64,000 bases of DNA from Vibrio diazotrophicus (GCF_038452265.1 NZ_CP151842.1:3224001-3288000), one strand, 5' to 3'; counted from the stretch's first letter, positions 17,498 through 26,154 are shown. The notes: generated by a model from the letters alone, not told the origin. Program-made: numbers and translations.

Positions 17498-17538
17498 ATT
17501 GCTCATAGCTATTTTAATAATTTTTAATAATGAGCAAT
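17498..17538. repeat. Inverted repeat in the leader of the second importer
   Basis: ATTGCTCAT (17498-17506) and ATGAGCAAT (17530-17538) form a nine-base-pair stem around an AT-rich 23-base loop. It lies between the AraC-type operator and the binding-protein gene, in a leader of roughly 250 bases with no recognisable gene. It may be an RNA structure or a regulator site. Confidence 0.45.
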
Positions 17539-17709
17539 ACGTGAAACAAGAATTTCTCAAGGTCTTTGAAATGTCAGTTAAGCAAAAGTGAACAGGTATC
17601 CTTAGCGTAGAACCGATGTAATGACATCTATGTTGCGGAGTAAGTACATTCATAAAAACGCTGTCGTTTCTTGAACGGAGAGAGAGTTAAACAAGATAGG
17701 GATTTAATC

Positions 17710-18669
17710 ATGTTAAAAAAACTCACTTTAGCAACTGCTGTCAGTACCATCCTAATGTCTGGTTCACTAATGGCTGCCTCATTAACCGTTGGTTTTTCAC
17801 AAATTGGATCTGAATCAGGCTGGCGAGCAGCTGAAACAGCAGTATCCAAAGTTGAAGCTGAAAAACGCGGTGTGACACTGAAAATTTCTGATGCACAACA
17901 AAAGCAAGAGAACCAAATCAAAGCGGTACGCTCTTTCATCGCACAAGGTGTAGACGCCATCTTTATCGCACCTGTAGTACAAACCGGTTGGGGACCAGTG
18001 CTTGAAGAAGCAAAAGATTACGGCATTCCCGTGTTCCTGCTAGACCGTGGTATCACAGTAGAAGATGACTCGCTTTATATGACTGCAGTCACCGCCGATA
18101 ACGTGCTGGAAGGCGCTGTAGCGGGTAAATGGCTAATCGACAAAGTAGCTGGCAAACCATGTAACGTGGTTGAACTGCAAGGCACCGTGGGTGCAAGTGT
18201 GGCTATCGACCGTAAAAAAGGCTTCAGCGACACTGTAGACACAGTCGACAATATTAAGATTGTGCGTACTCAGTCAGGCGAATTTACCCGTAGTAAAGGT
18301 AAAGAAGTTATGGAAAGCTTTATTAAAGCAGAGAATAACGGCAAAAATATTTGTGCGGTATTCGCCCATAACGATGATATGGCAATCGGTGCGATTCAAG
18401 CAATTAAAGAAGCAGGTTTAAAACCGGGCAGCGATATTTTAATTGTCTCTATTGATGCAGTTCCAGATATATTTAAAGCGATGATGAACGGTGAAGCGAA
18501 TGCGACCGTTGAACTTACTCCAAATATGGCTGGCCCTGCTCTTGATGCACTAATGGCTTATAAAGATAAAGGCACAATTCCACCGAAGAAAATTGTTACC
18601 GAGTCCAATTTATATTTACCAGCTGATGCAAAAGCTCAGTTAGAAATGAAAAAAGACTTAGGTTATTAA
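17710..18669 (+). CDS. Sugar ABC transporter substrate-binding protein, YtfQ-like
   Basis: A periplasmic sugar-binding protein of 319 residues with a Sec signal peptide (MLKKLTLATAVSTILMSGSL, cleaved after about L-M-A-A). It resembles E. coli YtfQ, the galactofuranose-binding protein: G-F-S-Q-I-G-S-E-S-G-W-R, S-D-A-Q-Q-K-Q-E-N-Q and A-P-V-V-x-T-G-W match. The start at ATG 17710 begins the signal peptide; an in-frame ATG 13 codons upstream does not improve it. Because an AraC-type operator precedes it, the natural ligand may be L-arabinose, possibly the furanose form. As I recall, relatives in Shewanella were assigned to arabinose uptake (AraUVWZ). Confidence 0.88.
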   Translation: MLKKLTLATAVSTILMSGSLMAASLTVGFSQIGSESGWRAAETAVSKVEAEKRGVTLKISDAQQKQENQIKAVRSFIAQGVDAIFIAPVVQTGWGPVLEEAKDYGIPVFLLDRGITVEDDSLYMTAVTADNVLEGAVAGKWLIDKVAGKPCNVVELQGTVGASVAIDRKKGFSDTVDTVDNIKIVRTQSGEFTRSKGKEVMESFIKAENNGKNICAVFAHNDDMAIGAIQAIKEAGLKPGSDILIVSIDAVPDIFKAMMNGEANATVELTPNMAGPALDALMAYKDKGTIPPKKIVTESNLYLPADAKAQLEMKKDLGY

Positions 18670-18681
18670 TTTTATTATCAC

Positions 18682-18697
18682 CCTCCCATTAGGGAGG
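18682..18697. repeat. Short stem-loop after the YtfQ-like gene
   Basis: CCTCCC-ATTA-GGGAGG forms a six-base-pair stem with a four-base loop 12 bases after the stop codon. No T run follows. It resembles the stem after araF and may stabilise the binding-protein message. Confidence 0.6.
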
Positions 18698-18704
18698 CAT
18701 GCTT

Positions 18705-18832
18705 TATACTCAAACCACTTGGAGTTGCAGGTAGGCGGCAAGTAAGTGAATCCCCATGAGCATAGATAAGTTATGTGATTGGGGTGAACGAACGTAGCCA
18801 ACGCCGCTGCAGCTTCAAGTGGGAAGAGTATA
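18705..18832. repeat. ERIC-like intergenic repeat, copy 2
   Basis: A 128-bp ERIC-type imperfect palindrome in the opposite orientation to the copy at 3838-3978. It has AAGTAAGTGAATCCCCATG near 18740-18758, GTGATTGGGGTGAACGAACG and GCTGCAGCTTCAAGTGGGAA near the right end. Its length equals the usual ERIC length. It lies inside the importer operon between the binding-protein and ATPase genes, so it is probably transcribed and could form a processing or stability structure. Confidence 0.88.
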
Positions 18833-18848
18833 GATTGTTGGAGTTATT

Positions 18849-20354
18849 ATGCCGTTAAACAATCAGCAAGATGTCATATTAGACGCCAAAGGGATCTGCA
18901 AATATTTCCCTGGCGTTAAAGCGCTAGAAAATGTCGATTTCAGTCTGAGAAAAGGCGAAATTATGGCGTTATTGGGGGAAAATGGCGCAGGTAAATCAAC
19001 GTTAGTGAAAACCTTAACGGGTGTGTATCAACGTGATGGCGGCGAAATTACTCTCGATGGTCAATCCATCTCTCCACAGAATACCGCTCATGCACAACAT
19101 CTCGGAATCGGCACGGTTTATCAGGAAGTCAACCTGCTACCGAACATGTCCGTGATGGACAACCTTTTCATCGGCAATGAACCTAAAAAATGGGGCTTTG
19201 TTGACCGTAAAACCATGGCTGAAAAAGCACGTAGAATCGTCACTAGCTATGGCTTAGATATTGATGTGACTCAGCCTCTCAACCAGTTCTCCGTTGCAAT
19301 TCAGCAAGTGATTGCGATTGCCAGAGCGATTTCACTGTCGGCCAAAATACTGATTCTTGATGAGCCGACAGCCAGCCTTGATAGCAACGAAGTGAAAATG
19401 TTATTTAACATAATGCTAGGGCTCAAAGAGAAAGGCGTGAGCCTAATTTTCATCACTCACTTTCTTGATCAAGTTTATGAAGTCAGTGATCGCATTACCG
19501 TATTACGCAACGGTCAGTTGGTTGGCACCAAAGAAACCCGTGAACTACCACAAATTGAGCTGGTTAAAATGATGCTCGGCCGCGAGCTGGAAGATACGGC
19601 TCTGAAACGTGCGGGTAAAACGCGTAAACACAATGAGCCGATGGTGTCCTTCACTAACTATGGCAAAAAAGGCACCATCCACCCCTTCAATCTCGAAGTT
19701 CATGCCGGAGAAATTGTAGGTTTGGCTGGGTTATTAGGTTCCGGCCGTACCGAAACTGCGAAAGTGATTTTTGGTATTGATCCAAGCGATTCCGGCACCT
19801 GTTCTCTGAAGGGGCGCCCTATTCAGGTTCGATCAGCTCGTCAAGCCTCCCATCTGGGCTTTGGATACTGCCCTGAAGATCGCAAAACCGACGGCATCAT
19901 TGGCGCGGCTTCTGTTCGTGAAAATATTATTCTGGCTTTACAAGCACAACGCGGCTGGTTTAAACCCATCTCTCGTAAAGAGCAGGAAGCGGTGGCACAA
20001 CGCTATATCGACCAGTTAGCCATCAAAACTCCGAGCCTTGACCAACCTGTAGAGTTCCTCTCTGGCGGTAATCAGCAAAAGGTTCTACTTGCTCGATGGT
20101 TGCTTACTAAACCGAAGTTCCTGATTCTCGATGAACCCACACGAGGTATCGACGTCGGCGCACATGCCGAGATCATTCGTCTGATTGAAAGTCTTTGTGC
20201 TAACGGGCTCGCTCTGTTGGTTATCTCTTCCGAACTCGAAGAACTGGTTGGTTACGCCGACCGCGTCATCGTGTTACGAGACAGAAAACCAGTAGCAGAG
20301 ATACCCACTGAAGAACTTTCCGTACCAGCCATAATGCAAGCGATTGCGAGTTGA
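18849..20354 (+). CDS. Sugar ABC transporter ATP-binding protein, YtfR-like
   Basis: A 501-residue tandem ATPase of the sugar importer family. The first half has Walker A G-E-N-G-A-G-K-S-T-L and Walker B I-L-I-L-D-E-P-T; the second half has L-S-G-G-N-Q-Q-K and F-L-I-L-D-E-P-T-R-G-I-D-V-G-A. Order and similarity (binding protein, ATPase, two permeases) correspond to E. coli ytfQ-ytfR-ytfT-yjfF. The ATG follows GTTGGAGTTATT. Confidence 0.9.
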   Translation: MPLNNQQDVILDAKGICKYFPGVKALENVDFSLRKGEIMALLGENGAGKSTLVKTLTGVYQRDGGEITLDGQSISPQNTAHAQHLGIGTVYQEVNLLPNMSVMDNLFIGNEPKKWGFVDRKTMAEKARRIVTSYGLDIDVTQPLNQFSVAIQQVIAIARAISLSAKILILDEPTASLDSNEVKMLFNIMLGLKEKGVSLIFITHFLDQVYEVSDRITVLRNGQLVGTKETRELPQIELVKMMLGRELEDTALKRAGKTRKHNEPMVSFTNYGKKGTIHPFNLEVHAGEIVGLAGLLGSGRTETAKVIFGIDPSDSGTCSLKGRPIQVRSARQASHLGFGYCPEDRKTDGIIGAASVRENIILALQAQRGWFKPISRKEQEAVAQRYIDQLAIKTPSLDQPVEFLSGGNQQKVLLARWLLTKPKFLILDEPTRGIDVGAHAEIIRLIESLCANGLALLVISSELEELVGYADRVIVLRDRKPVAEIPTEELSVPAIMQAIAS

Positions 20355-20361
20355 GGTGATT

Positions 20362-21378
20362 ATGAATACGCTCAATCCACTGCAGTCAGTCAAGAAGCCC
20401 GAGCAGCGCAATAGATTTACACTGCCAAAAGGCACGCCACAGCTTGCTGCTCTTATTCTGCTGTTCATTGTGAACAGTTTGATTGCTGATAACTTTTTCT
20501 CTATTCACATTCAAGATGACCGTTTGTTTGGCAGTGTCATCGATATTTTTAACCGCGGTGCACCTGTTGCACTGCTTACCATCGGGATGACACTGGTTAT
20601 CGCAACTGGCGGTATCGACCTTTCCGTCGGTGCGGTGATGGCGATAAGCGGAGCCGTGCTGGCTAGTATGGCAGAGCAAGGCTATGCGCCAGCGACCATT
20701 CTGCTCTGTTCAGTGTTAGCGGGTGTGGCATGTGGTTTATGGAACGGCTTCCTTGTTGCGGTGTGTAAAATCCAACCCATTGTCGCCACCTTGATTTTGA
20801 TGGTCGCAGGGCGCGGTGTCGCACAGCTCATCACAGAAGGGCAAATCATCACCTTTAACAATGACACTTTGTCTTGGTTTGGTAGTGGTTCACTGTTCTA
20901 TTTCCCTACCCCAATCCTGTTGTTGGCGTGTGCCTTATTGATTGTTTGGGCACTCACCAAGAAAACAGCATTGGGGCTCTTTATCGAGTCTGTGGGTATC
21001 AATATCAAAGCTGCCAAAAACGCAGGTATTAACACCCCAGCAATTGTGATGTCTGTGTATGTCATCAGTGGTGTGATGGCGTCTATCGCAGGGATCATTG
21101 TCGCAGCAGATATCAAAGGCGCTGATGCCAACAACGCCGGTTTATGGTTAGAAATGGACGCCATTTTAGCGGTGGTTATTGGTGGAACATCTCTGATGGG
21201 TGGCCGTTTTAATCTGTTACTCGCATTGGTTGGCGCTTTTATCATCCAAAGTATCAACACGGGTATTCTGTTGTCAGGTTATCAGCCGCAATGGAACCAC
21301 ATTGTGAAATCGCTTGTGGTGTTAACCGTGTTGATACTGCAATCCCCGACAGTTATTCAATTGATTAAGAGGAAATAG
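20362..21378 (+). CDS. Sugar ABC transporter permease, YtfT-like
   Basis: A 338-residue inner-membrane permease with about ten hydrophobic segments and the family signature G-I-D-L-S-V-G-A-V in the third helix. The start at 20362 has GAGGTGATT upstream; an alternative six codons earlier overlaps the ATPase gene. Two different permeases in this operon imply a heterodimeric membrane domain, as in YtfT-YjfF. It ends immediately before the next start codon. Confidence 0.9.
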   Translation: MNTLNPLQSVKKPEQRNRFTLPKGTPQLAALILLFIVNSLIADNFFSIHIQDDRLFGSVIDIFNRGAPVALLTIGMTLVIATGGIDLSVGAVMAISGAVLASMAEQGYAPATILLCSVLAGVACGLWNGFLVAVCKIQPIVATLILMVAGRGVAQLITEGQIITFNNDTLSWFGSGSLFYFPTPILLLACALLIVWALTKKTALGLFIESVGINIKAAKNAGINTPAIVMSVYVISGVMASIAGIIVAADIKGADANNAGLWLEMDAILAVVIGGTSLMGGRFNLLLALVGAFIIQSINTGILLSGYQPQWNHIVKSLVVLTVLILQSPTVIQLIKRK

Positions 21379-22386
21379 ATGATGATAAAACGTAACTTTC
21401 CTCTGTTTATCACCATCGCAGTGTTCCTGATTGGCTACGCGTTTTGCATGGTAGAGTTCCCAGCCTTCATGAGCACTCGGGTGATTTGTAACATTCTGAC
21501 AGATAATGCTTTCTTAGGCATACTCGCCGTTGGTATGACTTTCGTCATCCTCTCTGGTGGTATTGACCTGTCAGTGGGTTCAGTAGTCGCATTTACCGGT
21601 ATCTTCCTAGCCACGGTAATAGGTGAATGGGGCGTTCACCCTTTCACAGCCATTATCATGGTATTGGTGATGGGCTCATTGTTTGGCGGTTTAATGGGCT
21701 GGATTATCGATACCTTAAAAATCCCAGCCTTTATCGTCACTCTGGCTGGTATGTTCTTTCTGCGCGGAGTGAGCTTTTTAATCTCAGAGCAGTCCATTCC
21801 AATTGAGCATCCTATCTATCGTGAGATGTCTCGCTTTTCATGGCACATCATAGGCGGTGGTCGATTAAGCTTGTTGGCAGTGGTAATGCTTATCGTCGTT
21901 GCCATCGGGATGCTTGTGGCTCACCGCACCCGTTTTGGTAACAACGTGTACGCGATTGGCGGTAATGCGACTTCTGCGGGGTTGATGGGGATTCCGGTGA
22001 AACGCACCACAATCGGTATCTACATGCTTTCCACTTTCTTGGCCACCTGTGCGGGCATTGTGTTCTCTATCTACACCTCTGCGGGCTATCCGCTCGCTGC
22101 TGTCGGTGTTGAGCTTGATGCAATTGCGGCAGTGGTTATCGGTGGTACTTTGCTATCCGGCGGTGTCGGCACTGTGTTTGGCTCGTTATTTGGCGTGCTT
22201 ATCCAAGGACTTATCCAAACCTACATCACCTTTGACGGCACGTTGAGCTCTTGGTGGACTAAAATTATCGTCGGTATTTTGCTGTTCAGCTTTATCGCTC
22301 TGCAACGTCTGCTGATCATCATGAGCGAACGCCGCAAAGTGGTGAATACCAGCCGGATAGGCTCACTGGCAACCGGAGATTCTTAG
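21379..22386 (+). CDS. Sugar ABC transporter permease, YjfF-like
   Basis: A 335-residue inner-membrane permease with the same G-G-I-D-L-S-V-G-S-V family signature and the I-G-G-N-A-T-S-A-G-L-M-G-I-P-V segment near residues 195-209. It forms the second half of the heterodimeric channel. ATG follows GAGGAAATAG with no gap after the previous stop codon, so translation is coupled. The C-terminal 25 residues are polar. Last gene of the operon. Confidence 0.9.
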   Translation: MMIKRNFPLFITIAVFLIGYAFCMVEFPAFMSTRVICNILTDNAFLGILAVGMTFVILSGGIDLSVGSVVAFTGIFLATVIGEWGVHPFTAIIMVLVMGSLFGGLMGWIIDTLKIPAFIVTLAGMFFLRGVSFLISEQSIPIEHPIYREMSRFSWHIIGGGRLSLLAVVMLIVVAIGMLVAHRTRFGNNVYAIGGNATSAGLMGIPVKRTTIGIYMLSTFLATCAGIVFSIYTSAGYPLAAVGVELDAIAAVVIGGTLLSGGVGTVFGSLFGVLIQGLIQTYITFDGTLSSWWTKIIVGILLFSFIALQRLLIIMSERRKVVNTSRIGSLATGDS

Positions 22387-22431
22387 TTATCTTCGACTTA
22401 GAAGCATCTTTATCCCAGAGTTAAAAGCAAA

Positions 22432-22461
22432 GAAGCCAGTCATATGACTGGCTTCTCTTTT
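22432..22461. terminator. Bidirectional terminator between the importer operon and cti
   Basis: GAAGCCAGTCAT (22432-22443) and ATGACTGGCTTC (22444-22455) form a perfect 24-base palindrome, followed on the plus strand by TCTTTT and on the minus strand by TTTGC. It separates two convergent genes and should end transcription from both sides. Confidence 0.8.
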
Positions 22462-22470
22462 GGCTGTGGG

Positions 22471-24828
22471 TTATCGGTTCTCAAACCGGTTGTAATCAAG
22501 TAAGCCAAACTCGATGGGCTGATCTTGCTTATACCACTGATGAACTTTATCACTGAACGACCAGAAGTCTGGTGAGCTGCGACGAACCGCAAACCGATCC
22601 AGTAACTGAACATAACTTTCTTCACCATCCAGTGTTTTCAAACGTGCCACCAGCTCAGGAATTTCCGTTTCTCTTAGCGATAAATAGGCTGCCGGATAAC
22701 TGCCCAAAACACCTCTTACCAAGGTTAACGTATCGTTTTCTGGAACTCGGTTGTTCTCTTCATCAAACAAGCTGGAAATATTACTGTGAGCGTTGTTGTG
22801 GATCAGAGTAAACAGTTGCGACTCGCCCGACTTGGATTCAATCATCAGCATCATTAACTGAGGGATCGGTAGGATGCCCTCTCCTTTAATATAATTGATG
22901 CTGTTAAGTGCGTATTCATGATCAGCGGTAAACCCAGTATCAACGATGTCATATCGCTGACTAAGTACTGGCTGGACATGTTCGCGTAGCTTATCAAACA
23001 ACTCTGATTTCGGGTCATCCGTGGTGTACTCGATATTACTCGGCTCATCAAATGGCTTCACGTTACGCAATAGAAACTCAGTGAAATACGCACTTTGATC
23101 CTCATACCAGCTCGACAGTTCCTCGTGTCGTGTTTTCTGTGGCAGTAAGGTAACGAAGTTACTTTCACCTTCTAAGCGCAAGAAATCCATGAACATACGG
23201 GTCACGAGCTGATGACCGAAGTTTCCATAGACATCAAAGCCCGCCACCAGCAAATAATGAATGCGCTCAAGCAAAGCGTAATCTAGCACCCAAGCGGTTT
23301 TTGGTTTTCGCCCTACCAAACCTTGCGCCACAGAGGCACTGTCAAAGTGACGGAAAATGGTTAACGCTGCATTGGGGTTAGTACCATCACCAGACCAAAT
23401 CAAATCCGTCGTCACGTAGCGGCCATCTTTAAATTGCTTAGCCGTGAACTCAGATTTCTCTTCCAGATAACGAGCTTGCTGCTTGGCATAGCTAATCCAA
23501 GTAGAAATTGGGTTGATGGTGTCCTCACGCTCCGCCGGCAGTTTTAAGTTATCCGCTTGAGAACGGTAAAACTCGTTGACCTCAGTAATGTCGGCTTTGT
23601 CTGGGTCTAAGAAGAAGACCCAAAAATCATCATTGATAACGTTTAGCGCCAGTTGGCCTCGGCAGACCGGACCTTTAATAAACGCCATAACGGTATTCTG
23701 AGCGTTATCCAATAAGAAACGATAACGAGCATTGACGGGTAAATCGATAAAGGCCGTCATCGGATTAGCCGCAACCGAAGACTCGTAACTTGGCAGTTCG
23801 TTGATCTTGTAATCCGCTTCTATAAACCAAGCTTTCCAATCGTGAAGTCGCTTTTTATTCAATGCATAAGGCATATGGGTTTTATCAACGATTGTGCCTT
23901 GCTCAGGGATAATACGATAGTAAACGCGGTCAACTTGCGGATCATCATATGGGCGACGAGTCGCAATACGTTTAACAGGTTCACCCGGTGGTGTTGCAGA
24001 ACGAACAAGCGTAAATAAACGCGGAGTTTTCTCATTCAGATCAGAGAAATATAAATGGAATAAGAACAAATGCTCATAGATATAGCGAGCCGCTAACTGG
24101 TTCTTCTTACCGTCGGCATTTAACAGTGTTTCGTAGTTATCAACTAAGGTCTGTTGCGATGCTGTCAGCGGTATGTGTTCATTCATCTGAGCGCCGTTTT
24201 CCAACCATGCCATTAGCTTGTTGTACTCACTCTTATTGAGGTTTGGCATGCCAAAAGGCATTCCCCAGTCAGGATAATCCTGCTGGTAAGCTTCATGCTC
24301 TTCTAATGTCGGACATTGCTGCTCTCGATAAATCGAAAAATCGAACCCTTCCAGCTGATCTTGCTGTTGCTGAGGGTGTAACTCTTTTTGTTTTAGTAGT
24401 CTTGCCACCAAACCCGCTTCAAGGTTTGCCCGTGTGATTTGGTCTCGTTCATTCAGCACAGGATGAAAACCAAAATCACGCCACTCTTGGGTTGTTTGAG
24501 CATCTTCAAACAAGCGAGTTGGCGTTGCCGCGCTTAAACGCGTCCCTTCATAAACTTGGGTTTTGCTTGCGCCGCGATCAATCCCTTCCACCGAAGAGAG
24601 TTTCAACTGACAAGGTGCGTCATAGCAGGCATGACAAACCACACAGCGGTTATCGATGATGGGTTTCACCTCTTGCATAAAATACTGAGCTTGAGGCGAG
24701 TCTAAAGCCACCTGACGCTCTCGAACTTCAGGTGCACCAAACAGTTCATCGTAGTTAAGCCCAGCATAAGTGGCACAACCAGAGAAAACTAATACCAAAA
24801 AGACAAAAAAGAGTTTTCGTAAATTCAT
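22471..24828 (-). CDS. cti: Fatty acid cis/trans isomerase
   Basis: Cti converts cis to trans unsaturated fatty acids in membrane phospholipids, a rapid response to solvents, heat and osmotic stress. The enzyme is periplasmic and uses a cytochrome c-type haem. The 785-residue protein has a lipoprotein-like signal (F-S-G-C with Cys18), the haem motif C-V-V-C-H at residues 62-66 followed by A-C-Y-D-A-P-C, and the long conserved Cti body with Y-I-Y-E-H-L-F-L-F-H and R-x-I-P-E-Q-G-T-I-V-D-K-T-H-M-P-Y. It is a single-gene transcript between two terminators. Confidence 0.92.
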   Translation of the reverse strand: MNLRKLFFVFLVLVFSGCATYAGLNYDELFGAPEVRERQVALDSPQAQYFMQEVKPIIDNRCVVCHACYDAPCQLKLSSVEGIDRGASKTQVYEGTRLSAATPTRLFEDAQTTQEWRDFGFHPVLNERDQITRANLEAGLVARLLKQKELHPQQQQDQLEGFDFSIYREQQCPTLEEHEAYQQDYPDWGMPFGMPNLNKSEYNKLMAWLENGAQMNEHIPLTASQQTLVDNYETLLNADGKKNQLAARYIYEHLFLFHLYFSDLNEKTPRLFTLVRSATPPGEPVKRIATRRPYDDPQVDRVYYRIIPEQGTIVDKTHMPYALNKKRLHDWKAWFIEADYKINELPSYESSVAANPMTAFIDLPVNARYRFLLDNAQNTVMAFIKGPVCRGQLALNVINDDFWVFFLDPDKADITEVNEFYRSQADNLKLPAEREDTINPISTWISYAKQQARYLEEKSEFTAKQFKDGRYVTTDLIWSGDGTNPNAALTIFRHFDSASVAQGLVGRKPKTAWVLDYALLERIHYLLVAGFDVYGNFGHQLVTRMFMDFLRLEGESNFVTLLPQKTRHEELSSWYEDQSAYFTEFLLRNVKPFDEPSNIEYTTDDPKSELFDKLREHVQPVLSQRYDIVDTGFTADHEYALNSINYIKGEGILPIPQLMMLMIESKSGESQLFTLIHNNAHSNISSLFDEENNRVPENDTLTLVRGVLGSYPAAYLSLRETEIPELVARLKTLDGEESYVQLLDRFAVRRSSPDFWSFSDKVHQWYKQDQPIEFGLLDYNRFENR

Positions 24829-25149
24829 ATAGTTATATGTTTATGTAAACCAACGTTAATTAAAGTAGAGAGTACTATATTTTCAATATACAAACGAAAA
24901 TACCATGTGAAATCTATCTTTCTGACTACGCTCTGTCGCTATTTATTACACAAATCATTTTTACTTAAGGCAATTGAATGAAATAATTCTTCGCGATGTT
25001 GTCAAACATCCTATATAACGACTGATTGATAGAGAACTCGCTTCGAAAAATCAGGAAAAGTAGATAAACTTTAACTAACTGAGCAGAGAAAAATGTTCTG
25101 CTGCGTCTTTACCTAATTTTGAAGAGTGGCTAAAGCCAAATTAACTAAG
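24829..25149. other. Intergenic region without a recognised gene
   Basis: About 320 AT-rich bases between the divergent cti and PilZ-like genes, presumably holding both promoters. I see no riboswitch, repeat or small gene that I can support. Confidence 0.6.
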
Positions 25150-25518
25150 ATGACGAATCACACTGAGCAAAGACAATATTTTCGTCTAAGTTACAAGACC
25201 AAAGTCGCCATGCCTACATTCCGAGTTCAAAGCAAAGAGTTTAAAGTCAGCGAAATATCGGAACAGGGCATGCGTGTGATTGTGCGTGATACTTCATTGT
25301 TTAGCCCCAACGACACTGTTGAAGGTGAAATTCTTCTCAATGCCTTTGACACCAATATTCCAGTTAAAGGCAAAGTACTGAGAACGGTCGGTAATGAAGT
25401 GATTTTCCTGCTATCGGAAGGCCTGTCATTCAAAGAGATGATTGGCGAGCAAAGGTATATGCGTAAGCACCATCCCAACGTGTTTCCCAAGAACTCTCAA
25501 CTGATAGAGAACAAATAA
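25150..25518 (+). CDS. PilZ-like domain protein
   Basis: A small soluble protein of 122 residues whose single domain resembles PilZ, the c-di-GMP-binding fold. It has the R-x-x-x-R motif (R-Q-Y-F-R near the start) and a second motif E-I-S-E-Q-G in place of the usual [DN]-x-S-x-x-G, so c-di-GMP binding is uncertain. The start is unclear: an in-frame GTG at 25126 would add eight residues (VAKAKLTK); neither start has a good ribosome-binding site. It ends at a terminator shared with the ancestral yhiN side. Confidence 0.75.
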   Translation: MTNHTEQRQYFRLSYKTKVAMPTFRVQSKEFKVSEISEQGMRVIVRDTSLFSPNDTVEGEILLNAFDTNIPVKGKVLRTVGNEVIFLLSEGLSFKEMIGEQRYMRKHHPNVFPKNSQLIENK

Positions 25519-25555
25519 AACCCCGCAATTCACTGAATAACATTCTTCGGGGTTT
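25518..25555. terminator. Terminator after the PilZ-like gene
   Basis: AAACCCCG (25518-25525) pairs with CGGGGTTT (25548-25555), with an inner GAAT/ATTC pairing. It has T-rich tracts on both strands. Before the transposon arrived this hairpin would also have ended the yhiN transcript, which is now 12.2 kb away. Confidence 0.8.
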
Positions 25556-25572
25556 AATATGCTTCAATACCG

Positions 25573-25577
25573 ATCTT
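25573..25577. other. Left copy of transposon target-site duplication
   Basis: ATCTT immediately precedes the left transposon end (TGTTTAGG). The same five bases follow the right end at 37786-37790. Five-base duplications are the rule for Tn7-type transposition. Confidence 0.93.
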
Positions 25578-25640
25578 TGTTTAGGCACAATAAAGTTTGT
25601 ACACTAAATCAATTTTGGAATAATAAAGTTTGTACACTAT
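25578..25640. repeat. Left transposon end with two TnsB-type repeats
   Basis: Two direct copies of AATAAAGTTTGTACAC lie at 25589-25604 and 25622-25637; the second is preceded by TTTTGGAAT as at the right end. A degraded third match (AGATTCTGTACTTA, near 25774) would give the three spaced sites typical of a Tn7 left end. These are the presumed TnsB binding sites. Confidence 0.85.
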
Positions 25641-25791
25641 ATTATTCACAACGTCAGATTCATTCTCTATCATCTCCCAATCTAACTTGATGGGCTGATA
25701 TTTTCAGCTTTTTTGAGGGATAAACCATCACATTCAATGCGCAATAAGTATCTAATTGCGTTTTAAGACAAATAGATTCTGTACTTAGCCT

Positions 25792-25848
25792 AATTTACAC
25801 AAAACGTGAATTTACATGAATCATGTAAATATTCTTTCCGTGTAAATT
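25792..25848. promoter_or_regulatory. Nested 57-bp dyad in the transposon left end
   Basis: AATTTACAC, ten bases, TTTACATGA, A, TCATGTAAA, ten bases, GTGTAAATT: two palindromes, one inside the other, with equal spacers. It lies 85 bp before a small gene. TTACAC occurs again near 25897, 26180 and 26205. It looks like an operator for a dimeric or tetrameric regulator. The regulator is unknown. Confidence 0.65.
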
Positions 25849-25932
25849 TGATCACTATCCCTCATTTATCCATGAAATCCATCTATCTTTCTAGAAAATT
25901 ACACTTCCCCATGAATCCATAAGAGGTCTCTG

Positions 25933-26154
25933 ATGAACGAAAATCTCGATGAGTTGCTCCCTATACTAAAAGAATTCAACCTAGAAAATGTATCGTTTAA
26001 GGTGGTCGACCCATCGCTATTACCAGAAAAAACGCTAAAGTCTTTCAATATCTTCATGTCAGGTTCAACTGTCCCACACAGGACTTATGTATACAGTCAT
26101 GATTATGCAAGATTTTGTATGCTTGTTCGTAGGGGCGATATACTCATAGTATAG
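25933..26154 (+). CDS. Small hypothetical protein in the transposon left end
   Basis: A 73-residue protein not recognised. It has an N-terminal acidic helix (N-E-N-L-D-E-L-L-P-I-L-K-E-F) and a C-terminal basic and hydrophobic part; no signal peptide or membrane helix. The ATG follows AAGAGGTCTCTG, a good ribosome-binding site, and a structured dyad lies upstream, both arguing that it is real. It could be a regulator or a cargo remnant; function unknown. Confidence 0.6.
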   Translation: MNENLDELLPILKEFNLENVSFKVVDPSLLPEKTLKSFNIFMSGSTVPHRTYVYSHDYARFCMLVRRGDILIV

